A stretch of 62,115 nt of DNA, from contig NZ_OMWA01000010.1 in the NCBI RefSeq assembly GCF_900314615.1, positions 1-62,115 on the forward strand. The letters run 5' to 3'. The notes below the pieces were generated by a model. That model was not told the origin of the DNA. It worked only from the letters and a program-made list of their open reading frames with translations, and ran no database searches. The number at the start of each line of letters is the position of its first letter. Position 1 is the first letter of the stretch. Made by a program: the position numbers and the translations under genes. Positions 53,631-61,613 of the stretch are shown piece by piece. The DNA is from an uncultured Methanobrevibacter sp. (lineage in GTDB: Archaea; Methanobacteriota; Methanobacteria; Methanobacteriales; Methanobacteriaceae).

Positions 53631-54062
53631 TTATAAGTCATAAACTTCAGCTGAAGGAACAATGACAATGCCGTTGTCTTCAATCACTTTAATTAGCTTA
53701 TTGATGTCTTCTGCATGAAGCAGTAGAATAGCTTTATCTACTTTATCGTGTGTAAATGCATAAAGGTATTCTAAATCAATTTCATTGTCTTTGATTACTT
53801 TTAAAACGTCAGTAAGGCCACCGGGGGTATCATTCATTTCAACACCGATAATTTCAGTGATTTTAACCAGGAAATTATTTTCTTCAAGAACTTCTTTTCC
53901 TTTTAAAGGATCGTCGACAACAAGTCTTAAAATACCGAATTCGGAAGTGTCTGCCATACACATTGCTCTTATGTTAATGCCATTTTCTGATAAGACTTCA
54001 AGAGGTTTGGACAGGCTTCCCATTCTGTTTTGTAAAAATATTGATAGCTGTTTGATTTTCAT
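53631..54062 (-). CDS. Tandem ACT-domain amino-acid-sensing protein
   Basis: 143 residues with two ACT domains: IFLQNRMGSLSKPLEVLSENGINI and GGLTDVLKVIKDNEIDLEYLYAF, each showing the beta-alpha-beta ligand turn. ACT proteins bind amino acids and regulate enzymes. It follows the CoA ligase by 8 bp on the same strand, so it probably senses an aromatic amino acid for that pathway (inference). AGGTGA ribosome site. Confidence 0.87.
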   Translation of the reverse strand: MKIKQLSIFLQNRMGSLSKPLEVLSENGINIRAMCMADTSEFGILRLVVDDPLKGKEVLEENNFLVKITEIIGVEMNDTPGGLTDVLKVIKDNEIDLEYLYAFTHDKVDKAILLLHAEDINKLIKVIEDNGIVIVPSAEVYDL

Positions 54063-54070
54063 GTTTTCAC

Positions 54071-55372
54071 CTAATGTAAATTCCTTTCGTCAATTACTCT
54101 TTTTGCTTTTCCTTCAAATCTTGGTAGTGTTTTTGGTTCTACTAGTGTTACTTTTACTCTGATTCCTGTTTCGTTTTCGATTGATTTTCCGATTTTTTCC
54201 TGAATTGACATCATCTGTTTTACGCCGTCAAAGAAAATGTCCTGTGATGCTTCAACTTTAACTTCGATTTCATCTAAAGTTCCAGGTCTTGTAACTATAA
54301 TCATGTAATGAGGCTCAACATCACCTGCTTTAAGCAGTGCTTTTTCAATTTGTGATGGGAAAATAGCTACTCCTTTAACCTTAATCATATCGTCGGATCT
54401 GCCTGTTATTCTGCTCATTCTTGCATGTGTCCTTCCGCATTCACATTTGTCATAAGTGATTTTGGTTAAATCTTTTGTTCTGAATCTTATGACCGGCATT
54501 CCTTCCCTTTCAAGATTGGTGAGTACAAGCTCTCCGGGGGTATTGGCGCCTAAGGTTTTGCCTGTGTTTGAATCGATGATTTCAGGATAGTAGATGTCTT
54601 CCGGAATGTGGAGACCTTTTTGCGCTTCACATTCAATACCTACTCCCGGACCCATAAGTTCGGTTAATCCGTAGATGTTGTATGCTTTGCATCCGAAGAG
54701 ATTCTGAACTTTTTGTCTTATCTCTTCAGTCCACATTTCAGCTCCAAATCCGATAGCCTTGATTCCCAATTCTTTTGGATCAATTCCGTCTTCAAGTGCA
54801 ACTTCTCCAAGGTGGATACCGTATGAAGGGGTAAATATGAGACCTGTTGTTCCAAAGTCGCTCATGATTTCAATCTGTCTGCGTGTCTGTCCGGTTGAAA
54901 TAGGAATGATTGCAGCTCCAACCTTATGTGAACCGTAGTGAACACCGAATCCTCCGGTAAACATTCCGTATCCGTGTGTATTCTGAAGAATGTCTTCTTC
55001 ACCTATTCCCATCATGGTCAGTCCACGTGCAATGGTTTCTGCCCATGTATCAAGGTCTTTTTCAGTGTAACCGGAAACAACTGGTTTTCCTGTTGTTCCT
55101 GATGATGAATGCAATTCTTTAATTTCTTTGATGTCGACTGCGAATAATCCGAAAGGATAGCTTTCTCTCAGGTCATCCTTTGTGATGAAAGGGAGTTTTT
55201 CAATATCTTTTAAAGTTTCTATATCTTCGGGAAATACTTCAGCTTCACTATATTTTTGATTGTAGTATGGAATTTTTTCAAATGCTCTTTTAACAGTAGC
55301 CTGAAGCTTTTTTAGTTGCAATTCTTCAAGGTCTTCCCTTGACATAGTTTCTATTTCTTCATTCCAAAACAT
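54071..55372 (-). CDS. Phenylacetate/arylacetate-CoA ligase (AMP-forming)
   Basis: 433 residues, PaaK-type. SSGTTGKPVVSGYT is the ATP loop; the conserved YGLTELMGPGVG and RFRTKDLT motifs and the C-terminal lid (ITGRSDDMIKVKGV) are present, together with a Cys pair CECGR. Makes aryl-CoA from arylacetates; in Methanobacteriales this supports aromatic amino-acid synthesis from environmental phenylacetate or indoleacetate with indolepyruvate oxidoreductase, not present here. ATG 55414 is in frame, but TGAGG five bases before ATG 55372 and MFWNEEIETM favour the latter. Confidence 0.88.
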   Translation of the reverse strand: MFWNEEIETMSREDLEELQLKKLQATVKRAFEKIPYYNQKYSEAEVFPEDIETLKDIEKLPFITKDDLRESYPFGLFAVDIKEIKELHSSSGTTGKPVVSGYTEKDLDTWAETIARGLTMMGIGEEDILQNTHGYGMFTGGFGVHYGSHKVGAAIIPISTGQTRRQIEIMSDFGTTGLIFTPSYGIHLGEVALEDGIDPKELGIKAIGFGAEMWTEEIRQKVQNLFGCKAYNIYGLTELMGPGVGIECEAQKGLHIPEDIYYPEIIDSNTGKTLGANTPGELVLTNLEREGMPVIRFRTKDLTKITYDKCECGRTHARMSRITGRSDDMIKVKGVAIFPSQIEKALLKAGDVEPHYMIIVTRPGTLDEIEVKVEASQDIFFDGVKQMMSIQEKIGKSIENETGIRVKVTLVEPKTLPRFEGKAKRVIDERNLH

Positions 55373-55825
55373 ATTTTGCCTCATTGATTTATTATAATAT
55401 AATATATTACTCATAAGTAACTATAAAATTTTCTTTTGAAGAGTGATTTTTCAAAAACTTTGCTGATGAAATCTTTTTGCTCCATGTTGGCAGTGATGTT
55501 TTTTCTTTTTCAGAGGACGTTTTTTAATGGACTCATAGCTTCGGTTGCTTTTACTTTTGAAGGGTTATTTTTTTTAGTTTGGCCGAAATAATGAATTTTG
55601 TCCAATATTTTTTCATAATCTTTTTTTAATTCTGGATGTAAAAAATTATAACGTGGTTATAAATAGTAATTGTATAAAAATTAGATTAATTATAGTTTAT
55701 TCGGACATTATTTTTTAAAATTTTTTTCGCATGTTTAGATTAATTAAATATTATTGTCAAACTGTATAATTTATATATTAGAATGTGTAATCTATTATTA
55801 ACTACTCTAATATTGAGGTGGTATT
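55373..55825. other. Intergenic region, 453 bp
   Basis: Holds the decayed gene (55411-55656), an AT-rich minus-strand promoter tract for the ligase (TATATTATATTATAATAAA) and, near 55740-55800, the plus-strand promoter area of the next secreted protein (GTATAATTTATATATTAG). Confidence 0.5.
55411..55656 (-). pseudogene. Decayed gene fragment with an in-frame TGA
   Basis: The minus-strand frame reads RYNFLHPELKKDYEKILDK, IHYFGQTKKNNPSKVKATEA, MSPLKNVL-TGA-KRKNITANM, EQKDFISKVFEKSL and ends at 55411. The composition is protein-like on both sides of the TGA (55510-55512), yet there is no start codon upstream. It overlaps the promoter area of the CoA ligase. Family not recognised. Confidence 0.5.
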
Positions 55826-56191
55826 ATGAATTACAAGAAGTTCGGTATAGTCGGTGCAATAATTATTATAATTTGTGCATTAACAATGGTGACTGCCGTA
55901 TCCAGTACTGATGCGGCAACAGATGACGGCAATTGTACATTACAAATTAATACAACTGCCAAATGGAGATTAGACCTGACAGTTGACGGCAATTATTCCT
56001 CTGCTGAGGGTGTCGGATCAAAGACCATAAACTTAAACACTACTGATTTGAAAATGGCAAGTGTAACTGTCAACCAGTATGGAGGCGGTACAACCACTGT
56101 CACATTGCTTAAAGGAAACGAGACTTTAAAAGATGGTAAATCAAATGGCGATGGTATAGAAACAATTTACTTCTATTATCAGGCTAAATAA
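55826..56191 (+). CDS. Small secreted protein, unknown function
   Basis: 121 residues. Signal peptide (FGIVGAIIIIICALTMVTAVSS) then a ~90-residue beta-rich domain with several Asn-X-Thr sites (INTTAK, NLNTTDLK, GNETLKDG) and one Cys. GAGGTGGT ribosome site. 23 bp before the beta-helix surface protein, so probably co-expressed with it. Confidence 0.75.
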   Translation: MNYKKFGIVGAIIIIICALTMVTAVSSTDAATDDGNCTLQINTTAKWRLDLTVDGNYSSAEGVGSKTINLNTTDLKMASVTVNQYGGGTTTVTLLKGNETLKDGKSNGDGIETIYFYYQAK

Positions 56192-56214
56192 CCTTCTTTT
56201 TTTTAATTTTTTTG

Positions 56215-58572
56215 ATGAAAATGAAATATAAACTTTTTTTATTTTTACTTATTTTTGTCTTTGCAGGTTCAGTTTCTGCAATCGACAACACTACAACTTC
56301 ATCTGATGGCGAAATCCTCATAGATGATGATGGCTTTGCTCTTGGCATTGGTGAAGATATTTCTATTGAAGTTAGTGAGGATGAGGATATTTTAGATGCT
56401 TCACAAATCAGCGTTCGTGAAGGAGAATCAATCCAGTCTGCAATTGACAGGGCAAGTCCCGGAAGCACAATAACTGTAGAAAGCGGAACATATGAGGAAG
56501 ATGTCATTGTTTCAAAGGAACTTTCACTGAAAAGTAACGGAGCTGTTTTGAAATCCTCAAAAACAGCTTTCATGATTCTTCCAGATGCAAATAACACTTC
56601 CATTTCAGGCTTTGACATTAGGATTTCCGACATTAACGGAACAGGAATATATGTCAATGCAAGCGGATGCAGGATAACTGACAATAAAATAACCGGAGGA
56701 AACATCGGGATTGCAACAGATGACTTTGCAAGAAATGTCTCCGGTGAAATAATAATAAGAGTAATTAACAACACTCTTATTGTTGGAAACAATATCACAG
56801 GTCTTAACGGTGCGGGAATATCAATCAACACATACAATCCTATTGTTTCAAGAAACAGGGTTATAAACATTGTAAATACTCGGGAAAATGGAACTGCAAT
56901 AGGAATCAAGGTAAACGGAATCGGAATTGTATCAGATGATTTGACGGTTAGCGTAACCGACAACTATGTTTCGAATGTCAAGTCGCTGAAAGATTCTGCA
57001 TACGGGCTTGATATTGGAGCAAACAGCATATTTGACACTTTAACAGGTTTGGATGTTGGAGGAAATGTTGTCAAAAACATTTTGGCTGCAGTTGAGGCAT
57101 ACGGGGTTTATGTAGATGTTTTTTCACTCAATACAACATTGCCTACAATCGATGTGTCTGATTTGGATGTAAGCAAAATCTCAACAAGCAGCAATGCAAA
57201 TGCATCTGCAACAGGGCTGAGCGTTTCTGTAACAACAATAGGGCAGAATGACACTTCAAAAACTCTGATTCATGATGTTAAAGTTCGGGATGTTAAAGCG
57301 GTAGGTGAAAACTCTACTGCAACAGGCATAACAACAACAGGTGTCGGCTGTGTTGATGTGTATGTTTCAGACAATGATTTGAAAAATATCCGTGCAGATA
57401 AACTTCTTACCGCAATCTCAGCTACAGCAATAGAGTATACAAACTTCAAGGCAATGGTTGACGTATCCAGAAATAACATCACTGATCTTGAATCACGAAA
57501 CATCAAGGCAATCAATGTGGTGTCACTTGGAAACGCCCGAATCAATAAAAACATTGTTTATGACCTCAAATCTGAGGAGGGGTTGCTGATAACCGGAATC
57601 ACATTAAGCGTTGATGCAGGCGGAGCCAATGTAACAATTCCTCAGAATGCAACCATTGAGGAGATAATCGATTTCATTAAGAATATTGATTTCAACTTCA
57701 ACAACACAAATTTTACAGTCAACGGAAATTTTTCTGCAATAGGAAACAATATTGAAGGAAGCGGTACTCAAACAGGTTTTGCGGTTATGAGACCTGCTGA
57801 AATTCATTATAATCGTGCTGTAAATCTGAAATACAATGTCTTAAAGGACAGTACAAGAAGATTTGTTCTGGAATCATATGACTATGACCCTGGAATGTCA
57901 AATGAGGAACTTGCATATCTGCTTTTGAAATCACAGGAAATGTTTGAAAACTGTACTGAAGAGGAACTTCGTAATATGAGTGTTTCTCTGGGAGCATTTT
58001 TAGACAAAATGTTCGCCAACCTTGACAATGCAACTTCAGGTGTAGTTGATGCAAGACACAACTGGTGGGGTAGCAATTCAAAACCTCCGGCTTCAAAATT
58101 CAAAAGCAACAAGGGAAAAATCGATTACAGTCCATGGCTGGTCATGACTGTCAGTGCAAATCCGAAATACATTGAAAAAGGAGAATACTCAAAAATAACC
58201 GTTGATGTCTATAAAGATTCTTCCGGAAGGGATCATTCATCAAAGGCCAAATTGTTTTTCTCAGGACCTAGAGTCACACTGTCAAGTGATCTGGGAAGCT
58301 TCAACGGCAAAAAGTCAGTTACTTTAAACTGGACAAACGGAAAAGCGAGCGCATATATGCGGGGCGACAGGGAAGGTTTGGCCACAGTAACTGCATCAGA
58401 CTACGGCAGTGCTTTTACAACCGTACAGATTGGTGGAAATAATCATCATGGCTCCTATGGTGAAAGTCCTGAGGTTGAAAATGAAGAAGCATTACCTGTC
58501 TGCGGAAACCCTGTTTTACTTATAATTTTAGCTATTTTGATTAGTCTTGTGGGATTATATAAAAAAGAGTGA
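56215..58572 (+). CDS. Surface protein with parallel beta-helix domain and C-terminal membrane anchor
   Basis: 785 residues. Signal peptide (LFLFLLIFVFAGSVSA), acidic spacer, then a right-handed beta-helix (~70-560) introduced by REGESIQSAIDRASPGSTITV and made of ITDNKITGGN, VSRNRVINI, VSDNDLKNI-type coils. NWWGSNSKPPASKF marks the helix end, followed by an Ig-like domain (VSANPKYIEKGEYSKITVDV) and a final helix LLIILAILISLVGLY with KKE. Typical Methanobrevibacter adhesin-like protein; ligand unknown. TTG 56212 and ATG 56221 are alternative starts. Lies just upstream of the ExbB-like operon. Confidence 0.85.
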   Translation: MKMKYKLFLFLLIFVFAGSVSAIDNTTTSSDGEILIDDDGFALGIGEDISIEVSEDEDILDASQISVREGESIQSAIDRASPGSTITVESGTYEEDVIVSKELSLKSNGAVLKSSKTAFMILPDANNTSISGFDIRISDINGTGIYVNASGCRITDNKITGGNIGIATDDFARNVSGEIIIRVINNTLIVGNNITGLNGAGISINTYNPIVSRNRVINIVNTRENGTAIGIKVNGIGIVSDDLTVSVTDNYVSNVKSLKDSAYGLDIGANSIFDTLTGLDVGGNVVKNILAAVEAYGVYVDVFSLNTTLPTIDVSDLDVSKISTSSNANASATGLSVSVTTIGQNDTSKTLIHDVKVRDVKAVGENSTATGITTTGVGCVDVYVSDNDLKNIRADKLLTAISATAIEYTNFKAMVDVSRNNITDLESRNIKAINVVSLGNARINKNIVYDLKSEEGLLITGITLSVDAGGANVTIPQNATIEEIIDFIKNIDFNFNNTNFTVNGNFSAIGNNIEGSGTQTGFAVMRPAEIHYNRAVNLKYNVLKDSTRRFVLESYDYDPGMSNEELAYLLLKSQEMFENCTEEELRNMSVSLGAFLDKMFANLDNATSGVVDARHNWWGSNSKPPASKFKSNKGKIDYSPWLVMTVSANPKYIEKGEYSKITVDVYKDSSGRDHSSKAKLFFSGPRVTLSSDLGSFNGKKSVTLNWTNGKASAYMRGDREGLATVTASDYGSAFTTVQIGGNNHHGSYGESPEVENEEALPVCGNPVLLIILAILISLVGLYKKE

Positions 58573-58809
58573 GTTAATCATCACTTTTTGCAAGCTCCAC
58601 AAGCATTTATTTTTTTTTAACTTTTTGGAAAATCTTAAAAGTTTTTCATAGCTGAAATGTTAAATCTTAATCTTTTTTAAATATGAAATTAAATATAATA
58701 TTGATGTTTTATTGAATTCATATCGACAATTCATAAAATGTTATATACTTTATTATAGTAATAATTAATTGTAAATTTTTAAAATCAATTTGATATGGAG
58801 AATATTAAT

Positions 58810-59520
58810 ATGGATATGATGAGTGTTTTATGGCAGGTCGGTATCTTTGCGTCAGTACTTGTTTTCGGTGTAAAAATAGGTCTCGCATCAGGTCTGGCCA
58901 ATTTGTCAAAAAGATTATTTGCAATAATCTGTATTGCATATGGTGGAGGAGTGGTTCTGATTTCCGCTATTGCTTCTTTATATGCAGAACAGTTGATTCA
59001 GGCCATTTATGGATATAACACAATATTTTATATTATAATGGCTTCAATCATGATTGTTGCAGGTTTATTTACAATAAGAGAATGGAAAATACACGATAAA
59101 AATACATCTACTGCGACTTCTCTAGCTATTATTGCTCCTTGTCCATGTTGTTTTGGTTCAATTATTGCAAGTGTTCTGATTGTAGCACCAACAATCGGTG
59201 TCAGTTCACTTAACTTAAGTTGGTATGCTGCAGCAGCGCTCGTTGGAGTTATGATTGTAACCTATATTGCATCAAACACTATTATAAGATTTATTTCCAA
59301 ACCTTATCCGGTTGTTTTGGGAAATTTCATGCTTTTGCTTGGTGCATATTTCTTGCTTTCAGCTATTGTAATTCCAAACATTGCAGGAGCTCTATCTAAA
59401 ACAACAACTCCTATAACTATTGGTTCTCCTCAGGATATTCTGATGATTATTTTAGCATTCGCTATTCTAATTGCAGGAGGATTTATCCTGAAAAGAAACG
59501 GAAGAACTATTTTAGAATAA
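58810..59520 (+). CDS. DUF2162-type membrane protein (putative transporter)
   Basis: 236 residues with about seven hydrophobic helices. A cysteine motif APCPCCFGS (~100-108) opens helix 4, resembling membrane thiol/metal sites. The layout fits the DUF2162 'predicted transporter' group that accompanies ExbB-like genes in methanogens (from memory). ATG 58795 is in frame; GGAG at 58797-58800 is a ribosome site for ATG 58810, so the latter is used. The ExbB-like gene follows 17 bp later. Confidence 0.72.
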   Translation: MDMMSVLWQVGIFASVLVFGVKIGLASGLANLSKRLFAIICIAYGGGVVLISAIASLYAEQLIQAIYGYNTIFYIIMASIMIVAGLFTIREWKIHDKNTSTATSLAIIAPCPCCFGSIIASVLIVAPTIGVSSLNLSWYAAAALVGVMIVTYIASNTIIRFISKPYPVVLGNFMLLLGAYFLLSAIVIPNIAGALSKTTTPITIGSPQDILMIILAFAILIAGGFILKRNGRTILE

Positions 59521-59537
59521 ATTTTAGGTGAAAAAAT

Positions 59538-60179
59538 ATGGCTTTAAATATTCCAGGTGGAGAATTTTTAACAGGCTCTCTAGATGTTATCTCACAAAGT
59601 TTAACAATTCCTGTACTTGTAATATTGCTTGTAATTGTTATCATTACAATTATTTCATTGGGAGGAGTTATTGCCGAGTATACATCCAGAAAAAAAGTTC
59701 CAGTAGGCACTATCAGAGATTTGATTTATGACATCAATAATGCACAGACTATTGATGAGTTGAAAAATATAATTTCTTCTGCTAAAATTCCAAAAGCTCA
59801 AAAGAAGGTTTTAGATGAAATTGCATCTTCCGAGGCTTTAGGAAAAGATTCAAGAGAAGCATTAGCTCGTAAATTATTTGAATTTGAAGAAGAAAAAACA
59901 TTATCAACATTACAAAAAACCGATATCATTACCCGTATCGGACCTACTTTAGGATTGATGGGTACATTGATTCCTATGGGTCCGGGTCTTGCGGCATTAG
60001 GTGCAGGGGACATCAATACTCTTGCAAGTTCCCTTACAGTTGCATTCAACACAACTATTGTGGGTATCGGTTCCGGTGCTTTATGTTATGTTCTTGGTAA
60101 AATTAGATCCGGATGGTATGACAGATACCTCTCAGATTTGGACGCATTAATCGATGCAGTACTTGACAGAATGAACTAG
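59538..60179 (+). CDS. MotA/TolQ/ExbB-family proton channel protein
   Basis: 213 residues with three membrane helices (~20-45, ~125-155, ~165-190) and a cytoplasmic loop, the ExbB/TolQ topology. The conserved channel segment is ITRIGPTLGLMGTLIPMGPG followed by LASSLTVAFNTTIVGIGSGA. In bacteria such proteins use the proton gradient to energise TonB or Tol. AGGTGA ribosome site. The DUF2149 gene starts 7 bp downstream. Confidence 0.9.
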   Translation: MALNIPGGEFLTGSLDVISQSLTIPVLVILLVIVIITIISLGGVIAEYTSRKKVPVGTIRDLIYDINNAQTIDELKNIISSAKIPKAQKKVLDEIASSEALGKDSREALARKLFEFEEEKTLSTLQKTDIITRIGPTLGLMGTLIPMGPGLAALGAGDINTLASSLTVAFNTTIVGIGSGALCYVLGKIRSGWYDRYLSDLDALIDAVLDRMN

Positions 60180-60186
60180 TGATTTT

Positions 60187-60510
60187 ATGGTAAGAAAGCA
60201 AAGCAGACGAAGGTCTAAAAGAGTTGAAGAAGACCCGATGGCAGGTACATCCAACCTTGTGGATGCAATGCTTGTTATTGCGGTTGGTTTTCTGGTTTTT
60301 GTTATCATAAGCTGGAACATGCAGGCGATGATAGACCCGAATCAGAATATTCAGGAACAGATGCAGCAGCAGACTATGACTGAAGTGGATCAGGGCCAGC
60401 AGCTGAACGAGACACCGGACACCTCAAACAGTTCAGGTCAGGGTTATACCGAGATGGGTAAAGTTTACAAAGATCCTTCAACGGGTAAGCTGATTATGGT
60501 CGAGGGATAG
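60187..60510 (+). CDS. DUF2149 protein, ExbD/TolR-like single-helix partner
   Basis: 107 residues. Basic N-terminus (KQSRRRSKRVEED), one transmembrane helix (~23-43) that begins NLVDAMLVIAVGFLVF, with Asp26 at the place of the proton-carrying Asp of ExbD/TolR (family pattern PFIDVMLVLLIIFMV). A Gln-rich spacer and YTEMGKVYKDPSTGKLIMVEG follow; the folded periplasmic ExbD domain is absent. Immediately downstream of the ExbB-like gene. ExbD equivalence is inference from the motif and context. Confidence 0.75.
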   Translation: MVRKQSRRRSKRVEEDPMAGTSNLVDAMLVIAVGFLVFVIISWNMQAMIDPNQNIQEQMQQQTMTEVDQGQQLNETPDTSNSSGQGYTEMGKVYKDPSTGKLIMVEG

Positions 60511-60519
60511 AAATCCCTC
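60502..60519 (+). terminator. Terminator of the DUF2162-exbB-DUF2149 operon
   Basis: GAGGGAT-AGAA-ATCCCTC, seven perfect pairs, then AAATTTTTTTTC. The stop codon lies in the left arm. Confidence 0.7.
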
Positions 60520-60607
60520 AAATTTTTTTTCTATTTTTTTCTATTTTTTCTAAATCATTATATATCTTAAAAATCAATATATTTCTTGATAGTATACTGG
60601 TGATTTA

Positions 60608-61042
60608 ATGGTAAGTGCAAACTTTTTTAGGGTTTCAATTTTTAATTTTATATCCTCATTCTTGATAGCTATTGTCATATCATACATATTCATTTCTTTA
60701 AAATTTAATTTGGGAATATATATTGCCTGTCTTTTTGGTTTGTACTTTTTGTCTGTCTATTCTTTGAATAATGTTGTTGAAGCTCGTGAAATTCCCAACA
60801 ACTATCTCAGATTTATTTCTGTATTGATTTTATGCGCATTGTTTGATATAATATTAGTATTTGCCCTTCCGTTGATTTTCGGCCCAAATGTATTTCCTGC
60901 AGCTGAAAATGTAACCTTAAACTTAAGCGGATCAGTTTTTAATGTTCCTTTAGGCAGGGAATTTTATTTTGCTGTGATTGCAGTTGTCATGCTGATATTT
61001 AATTTCATAATATATAGAAGGCAAAAACACCTTTCAGATTAA
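60608..61042 (+). CDS. Four-helix membrane protein, unknown function
   Basis: 144 residues, four hydrophobic helices (~8-30, 35-55, 68-92, 118-138) with an outer loop containing AENVTLNLSGSVFNVPLG and a basic tail YRRQKHLSD. No family recognised. GGTGATTTA ribosome site. It has its own start after the operon terminator, so it is probably separate from the ExbB cluster. Confidence 0.7.
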   Translation: MVSANFFRVSIFNFISSFLIAIVISYIFISLKFNLGIYIACLFGLYFLSVYSLNNVVEAREIPNNYLRFISVLILCALFDIILVFALPLIFGPNVFPAAENVTLNLSGSVFNVPLGREFYFAVIAVVMLIFNFIIYRRQKHLSD

Positions 61043-61109
61043 TGTGCCAAATTTTATAAATAGCTTTAATTAAATTAATACTTATTGATTTTTAATGGTG
61101 AATAATAAC

Positions 61110-61427
61110 ATGGAATTCTGTCCTGATTGTGGTAAGATGCTGATGCCGAAAGACGGCAAGATTAAATGTAGCTGCGGCTATGTGAAATCCTTGAAAAATG
61201 AAGATATTAAAGAGCAGTACACTATGGAAGGTGAAAAAAATCCTCAAGCAAAAGTTATAGTTACAGACAACAATAATGTTGCACTGCCTACAACTAAAAT
61301 AACCTGCTATAAATGCGGCGGAACAAAAGGCTACTGGTGGACAGTACAGACAAGATCTGCTGATGAGGCTCCGACCAATTTTATACGCTGTGCAAAATGC
61401 GGTAACACATGGAGAAGTTCCAATTAG
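61110..61427 (+). CDS. Transcription factor S (TFIIS/RPB9-like)
   Basis: 105 residues, two zinc ribbons. N-terminal CPDCGKMLMP...CSCG and C-terminal CYKCGG...CAKCGNTWR, with the Asp-Glu pair in RSADEAPT that reaches the RNA polymerase active site and stimulates transcript cleavage. TFS rescues backtracked archaeal RNA polymerase. ATG 61095 is in frame; GGTGA eight bases before ATG 61110 and the canonical MEFCPDCG start decide for the latter. Confidence 0.92.
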   Translation: MEFCPDCGKMLMPKDGKIKCSCGYVKSLKNEDIKEQYTMEGEKNPQAKVIVTDNNNVALPTTKITCYKCGGTKGYWWTVQTRSADEAPTNFIRCAKCGNTWRSSN

Positions 61428-61565
61428 ATATGATTTTCTATTTCAAAAACATTATTCTTTTTTTTTAAATTAAATAATTTGGATTGTTTCTAAAAAATTT
61501 TCAAATTAACTGATTTGCATCTAGGTAAATTTAGATTACAATACTTTTTTTTAATTTTTTCTACT

Positions 61566-61584
61566 CTATAATATAATATTATAG
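61566..61584. repeat. 19-bp perfect palindrome beside the transposase end
   Basis: CTATAATAT-A-ATATTATAG. Lies 4 bp from the second palindrome at 61588-61613; flanking CTAC and GTAG can also pair. Confidence 0.5.
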
Positions 61585-61587
61585 GGT

Positions 61588-61613
61588 GCTAGATTCATTG
61601 GAATGAATCTAGC
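61588..61613 (-). terminator. 26-bp perfect inverted repeat at the transposase stop
   Basis: GCTAGATTCATT-GG-AATGAATCTAGC. The transposase frame ends (TGA) inside it. It could be a terminator or the end of the insertion sequence. Confidence 0.5.

Noticed and set aside
4907..61427. tRNA or rRNA genes
   Set aside because: Intergenic gaps were read for cloverleaf arms, TTCGAATC-like T arms and conserved rRNA tracts; none was seen.
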